A stretch of DNA of 21,898 bases from JAUHWS01 sp964571805 (lineage in GTDB: Bacteria; Patescibacteriota; Gracilibacteria; UM-FILTER-43-11), in NCBI GenBank assembly GCA_964571805.1, contig CAZNDI010000006.1, positions 1 to 21,898 on the forward strand, written 5' to 3'. The notes below the pieces were generated by a model. That model did not search any database, was not told the origin of the DNA, and saw nothing but the letters and a program-made list of their open reading frames with translations. Of the stretch, positions 21,401 through 21,898 are shown in pieces (position 1 is the stretch's first letter; each line of letters begins with the position of its first letter). A program made the translations under genes and the position numbers.

Positions 21401-21898
21401 ACGATGAGCCCGTCCAGGCAGAAGTGAATTTAAATTTAGTGGACGAAGCTTACTACAACATCATTTATGATGCCTTGAGTGATCCTTTGGATGATTTGTA
21501 TGCCTTTAATGATGCTGGGGAAATTTATAGCTATGATTCCCACGATAATCCCTTGGCTTTAAATCAAGCCTTTGAAGGGGGAGGTTGTTTTGTTTCTGGC
21601 ACACAAATTTTAATGGCGGATGGCTCTCGTAAAAATATTGAAGACGTTCGAGCAGGTGATTTGATTTTAACTAAAAAAACACCTTTTTCATCCGAAAAGG
21701 TGGCGGCCAAAGTTTTGAGCACGGTCAGCCATCATGTGGCAGATTATCTTATCTTCAACGAAAATCTAAAAGTCACCAAAGAGCACGTCCTCTTTGTAAA
21801 CGGTCAGTTCAATGTGGCAGGAGAGGTTAAAATAGGCGATAAATTCCTCAATAAAGACGAACAATGGGTTCAAATTCAGTCCATTCGTGAGGTCAAAG
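18484..21898 (+). CDS. Membrane-anchored alpha-2-macroglobulin-like protein with Hint domain, 3' end outside window
   Basis: 1138 codons are open to the window edge with no stop. Residues 1-49 are basic and probably cytosolic; 50-69 form one membrane helix (N-in by the positive-inside rule), so the rest is outside. Residues 80-171 and 175-271 look like SbsA/Big_5 Ig-like domains (second: FKITGTLPGD ... DGLKPGMIYTV). About 400-455 resembles the first macroglobulin (MG) domain (LWVNDVATSQPVDGA ... GADGLAVF). DRPIYK (505-510) is the classic MG motif; TDKPSYKPGD (952-961) is its second copy, leading to VDEA (986-989) at the bait-region border. Cys665 and Cys671 may form a disulfide. At Cys1035 a Hint domain starts (CFVSGTQILMADG; T1098-K-E-H1101 block). 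Alpha-2-macroglobulins trap proteases; the thioester region, if any, lies beyond the window. ECF sigma partner upstream; no Shine-Dalgarno motif. Confidence 0.85.
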   Translation, partial: MDRNEFINRRADKVSLDRSKRQLWNYIQKKTEKKPRWHEGFLNFFQGHKISFVGTLAVVLILLMVSLNFNISPLKPTEVHASFEMTASQEDASGIEASTAFILKASENVSVGAIKESLKVQPEVDFDVKETEEGHYEVLPKEALEPNQIYHFSILSYVEGKPQEFSWAYQVKDTFKITGTLPGDKTGALLDNGIDITFSHENYDFEQLKSYFEISPALEGHFEKHYKTASFIPKDGLKPGMIYTVTIKKGLKLLDSDQALLEDYSFQFFTAQAYESPEGTQFREAYYEMGEHKPIGLTTYSYGAEAEEGNSLKVKIYQFPDVEAYLEVLKKHSEIPNWATSFSYKAPPLDPSTLKLVTEVDAIQDEIEWNEYIYLPTAELEKGYYLFEIQNPQSKSQALVQITNLSSYLDTTQTDTLLWVNDVATSQPVDGATIEIVGREGLGKSGADGLAVFRTPESLRNQVKPEILKITSDDQTLIHRIDPDYYGQGGSGDTKSNYWYSFTMDRPIYKQTDEINFWGFLKPKNERASLDDLSIKLLSNADSVIEEKSIKLGADGTYSGSFKFSQLPVDFYNIKLYQGENLISQEYLTLQNYVKPAYQITVDTDKKAVFAGETMHFEIKSTFFDGTPVPNLDLTYSSLTSGGVVKTDSEGKAELNLVAKPLRTCSKDYECSNVDNFALNVSPKMSEETDIEGVNYVMIFNSKLALKTIPSSKENQAHLEIKSHFVDLKKMEEGNIGALAPLRKVKGELTEITWEKEEKGQYYDFINKKVVKTYDYKQIRKPAGSFELTTDEKGVGQHDFEMNPESYYEVLLSSLDDEGKKTYETVYVYSGMFFGSSHYNIQLLNTAESEYKISGQTALYDEGDEVEAGFSNGSAVLPDHSKGKFLFLQFSNGLQEHALKDTPQYKFEFNKEDLPSVFVSGVWFTGQNYVVAYGSNAAYKKELKRLTIDVQTDKPSYKPGDQVELKVEVKDKNDEPVQAEVNLNLVDEAYYNIIYDALSDPLDDLYAFNDAGEIYSYDSHDNPLALNQAFEGGGCFVSGTQILMADGSRKNIEDVRAGDLILTKKTPFSSEKVAAKVLSTVSHHVADYLIFNENLKVTKEHVLFVNGQFNVAGEVKIGDKFLNKDEQWVQIQSIREVK
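21586..21898 (+). other. Hint (intein/hedgehog-type) domain inside the macroglobulin gene, partial
   Basis: Residues 1035-1138 begin with the nucleophilic Cys1035 after a three-glycine run, then GTQILMADG, IEDVRAGD (block A) and, 63 residues on, TKEH (T1098, H1101; block B TxxH), LFVNG and IGDKFL. These match the Hint fold in order and spacing. The C-terminal blocks (final His-Asn and the +1 residue) lie beyond the window, so splicing cannot be told from N-terminal cleavage only. No homing endonuclease is visible so far. Confidence 0.8.

Noticed and set aside
1..21898. CRISPR arrays, tRNA or rRNA genes
   Set aside because: No direct repeats with regular spacers of CRISPR size and no tRNA or rRNA-like segments were seen; the heptamer arrays have no spacers.

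Overview
The window is the large ribosomal-protein operon (fused S10/spc/alpha clusters) of a small-genome bacterium, with a piece of a mobile element on the left and a signalling or surface gene pair on the right. The organism is probably a member of the Candidate Phyla Radiation (Patescibacteria). Three things point there: the L30 gene is absent between S5 and L15, Shine-Dalgarno motifs are missing upstream of nearly every gene, and the proteins are compact. UGA ends adenylate kinase and S8 at their normal lengths. The standard code therefore applies, which argues against the UGA=Gly lineages Gracilibacteria and Absconditabacteria. A Peregrinibacteria-like bacterium is plausible but not proven.

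Left edge (1-1280): the last 45 codons of an IS200/IS605-type TnpA and its right-end hairpin. Next comes a nucleotidyltransferase-fold protein of unknown substrate, probably made from a leaderless mRNA, then a small hairpin.

Operon (1292-17719): a sigma70-type promoter precedes L3; S10 is not in its usual place upstream. The order is L3-L4-L23-L2-S19-L22-S3-L16-L29-S17-L14-L24-L5-S14-S8-L6-L18-S5-L15-SecY-Adk-Map-IF1-L36-S13-S11-S4-RpoA-L17-L13-S9, all on the plus strand, ending at a strong rho-independent terminator. A second promoter candidate lies before infA. Together these genes build both ribosomal subunits, export proteins (SecY), balance adenylates (Adk), trim nascent N-termini (Map), start translation (IF-1) and seed RNA polymerase (alpha). 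Several gene-to-gene spacers are made of degenerate 7-bp tandem units whose sequence differs from spacer to spacer. This is the most unusual non-coding structure in the window.

Right end (17720-21898): an ECF sigma factor is followed 15 bp later by a very large open gene that runs off the window (1138 codons visible). It encodes a single-pass membrane protein with SbsA-type Ig-like domains and alpha-2-macroglobulin MG domains. A Hint (intein/hedgehog-type autoprocessing) domain begins at Cys1035, where the protease bait region would be. A sigma factor paired with a membrane-anchored macroglobulin that carries a self-cleavage domain is the best candidate here for an undescribed system.
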